DNA of 64,000 nucleotides from Streptomyces apocyni (GTDB lineage Bacteria > Actinomycetota > Actinomycetes > Streptomycetales > Streptomycetaceae). How positions within the stretch are numbered: the stretch's first letter is position 1; every line of letters begins with the position of its first letter. Location of the stretch: the NCBI RefSeq assembly GCF_009739465.1, contig NZ_WHOM01000078.1, forward strand, positions 476,133 through 540,132. Direction: 5' to 3'. Of this stretch, positions 63,861-64,000 are shown in pieces. The notes under the pieces are model-generated. The model searched no databases. It had not been told where the DNA came from and saw only the letters and a program-made list of their open reading frames with translations. Both the position numbers and the translations under genes were made by a program.

Positions 63861-64000
63861 TCAGTTGGCCCAGTTGGCCCAGGCGTCGCTGCAGTCCGCA
63901 CTTGTGGCGCTGTCCCAATAGAACATGGTTTCGCCGAGGTGGCCATCATCGTCGAGTACGCCCACCGCATACTGGGAGTACCTCCATCCGGGGTTTGCAG
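63861..64000 (-). CDS. C-terminal fragment of a gene cut by the right edge
   Basis: 46 residues reading into the stop at 63861: ANPGWRYSQYAVGVLDDDGH, LGETMFYWDSATSADCSDAW, ending ANWAN. Aromatic, acidic, one cysteine; looks like the end of a small secreted or structural protein. Too short to assign. Confidence 0.5.
   Translation of the reverse strand, partial: ANPGWRYSQYAVGVLDDDGHLGETMFYWDSATSADCSDAWANWAN

Overview
The window is a high-GC actinomycete chromosome, almost certainly from a Streptomyces close to the replication origin. The evidence is third-position-GC-rich coding, S. coelicolor-like gene order recalled from memory (murJ - pcnA - ino1 - rpsF/ssb/rpsR/rplI - dnaB - ssgR/ssgA - thiC - hisC - cydABCD), the sporulation gene ssgA, and seven exact copies of the Streptomyces parS centromere GTTTCACGTGAAAC.

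Layout. 1-5787: minus-strand cell-envelope operon (DUF6049 protein, lipid II flippase MurJ, pseudokinase cut by the left edge). 5952-11177: CCA-adding enzyme, a small membrane-anchored protein, an MFS exporter, inositol-3-phosphate synthase and a PadR regulator with a 35-nt palindromic operator. 11559-18657: a class A penicillin-binding protein, a GT87-type membrane protein, an alanine-racemase-fold protein, the peptidoglycan branching enzyme FemX and a small membrane protein. 18921-20645: rpsF-ssb-rpsR-rplI, ending in a strong terminator and two parS sites. 20789-24063: a MATE exporter and dnaB, separated by a cluster of DnaA-box-like sequences.

24241-38555 is more variable. It holds a minus-strand operon (acyl-AMP ligase, ThDP enzyme, decayed EntA-like dehydrogenase), an EF-hand gene broken by one in-frame amber codon, DoxX/AraC/GNAT/NUDIX/LysR genes, a cystathionine-type PLP enzyme coupled to a small membrane protein, a cupin, then the developmental pair ssgR-ssgA and a YibE/F protein. 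38641-46065: TPP riboswitch-thiC, a membrane protein, a PPP-type phosphatase, a LacI regulator, hisC and a cyclophilin-like protein. 46198-55421: a Rex operator, cydA, cydB, fused cydCD, a GAF sensor kinase and an M23 peptidase. 55458-64000: HAD phosphatase, a membrane-anchored XRE protein, a secreted protein, a VOC protein, a three-gene XRE/DUF6879 module, small Cys-rich proteins, a winged-helix protein, an extensively decayed luciferase-like monooxygenase and a gene cut by the right edge.

The most unusual structural observation is that six consecutive plus-strand genes from hisC to the M23 peptidase (45.6-55.5 kb), and also the cupin gene at 35.2 kb, end inside short direct or tandem repeats that duplicate the stop codon, usually giving stops in two or three frames. 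A parS site also supplies the start codon of cydCD, a giant palindrome precedes padR, and DnaA-like boxes cluster upstream of dnaB. No tRNA, rRNA, CRISPR array, insertion sequence or phage was seen.
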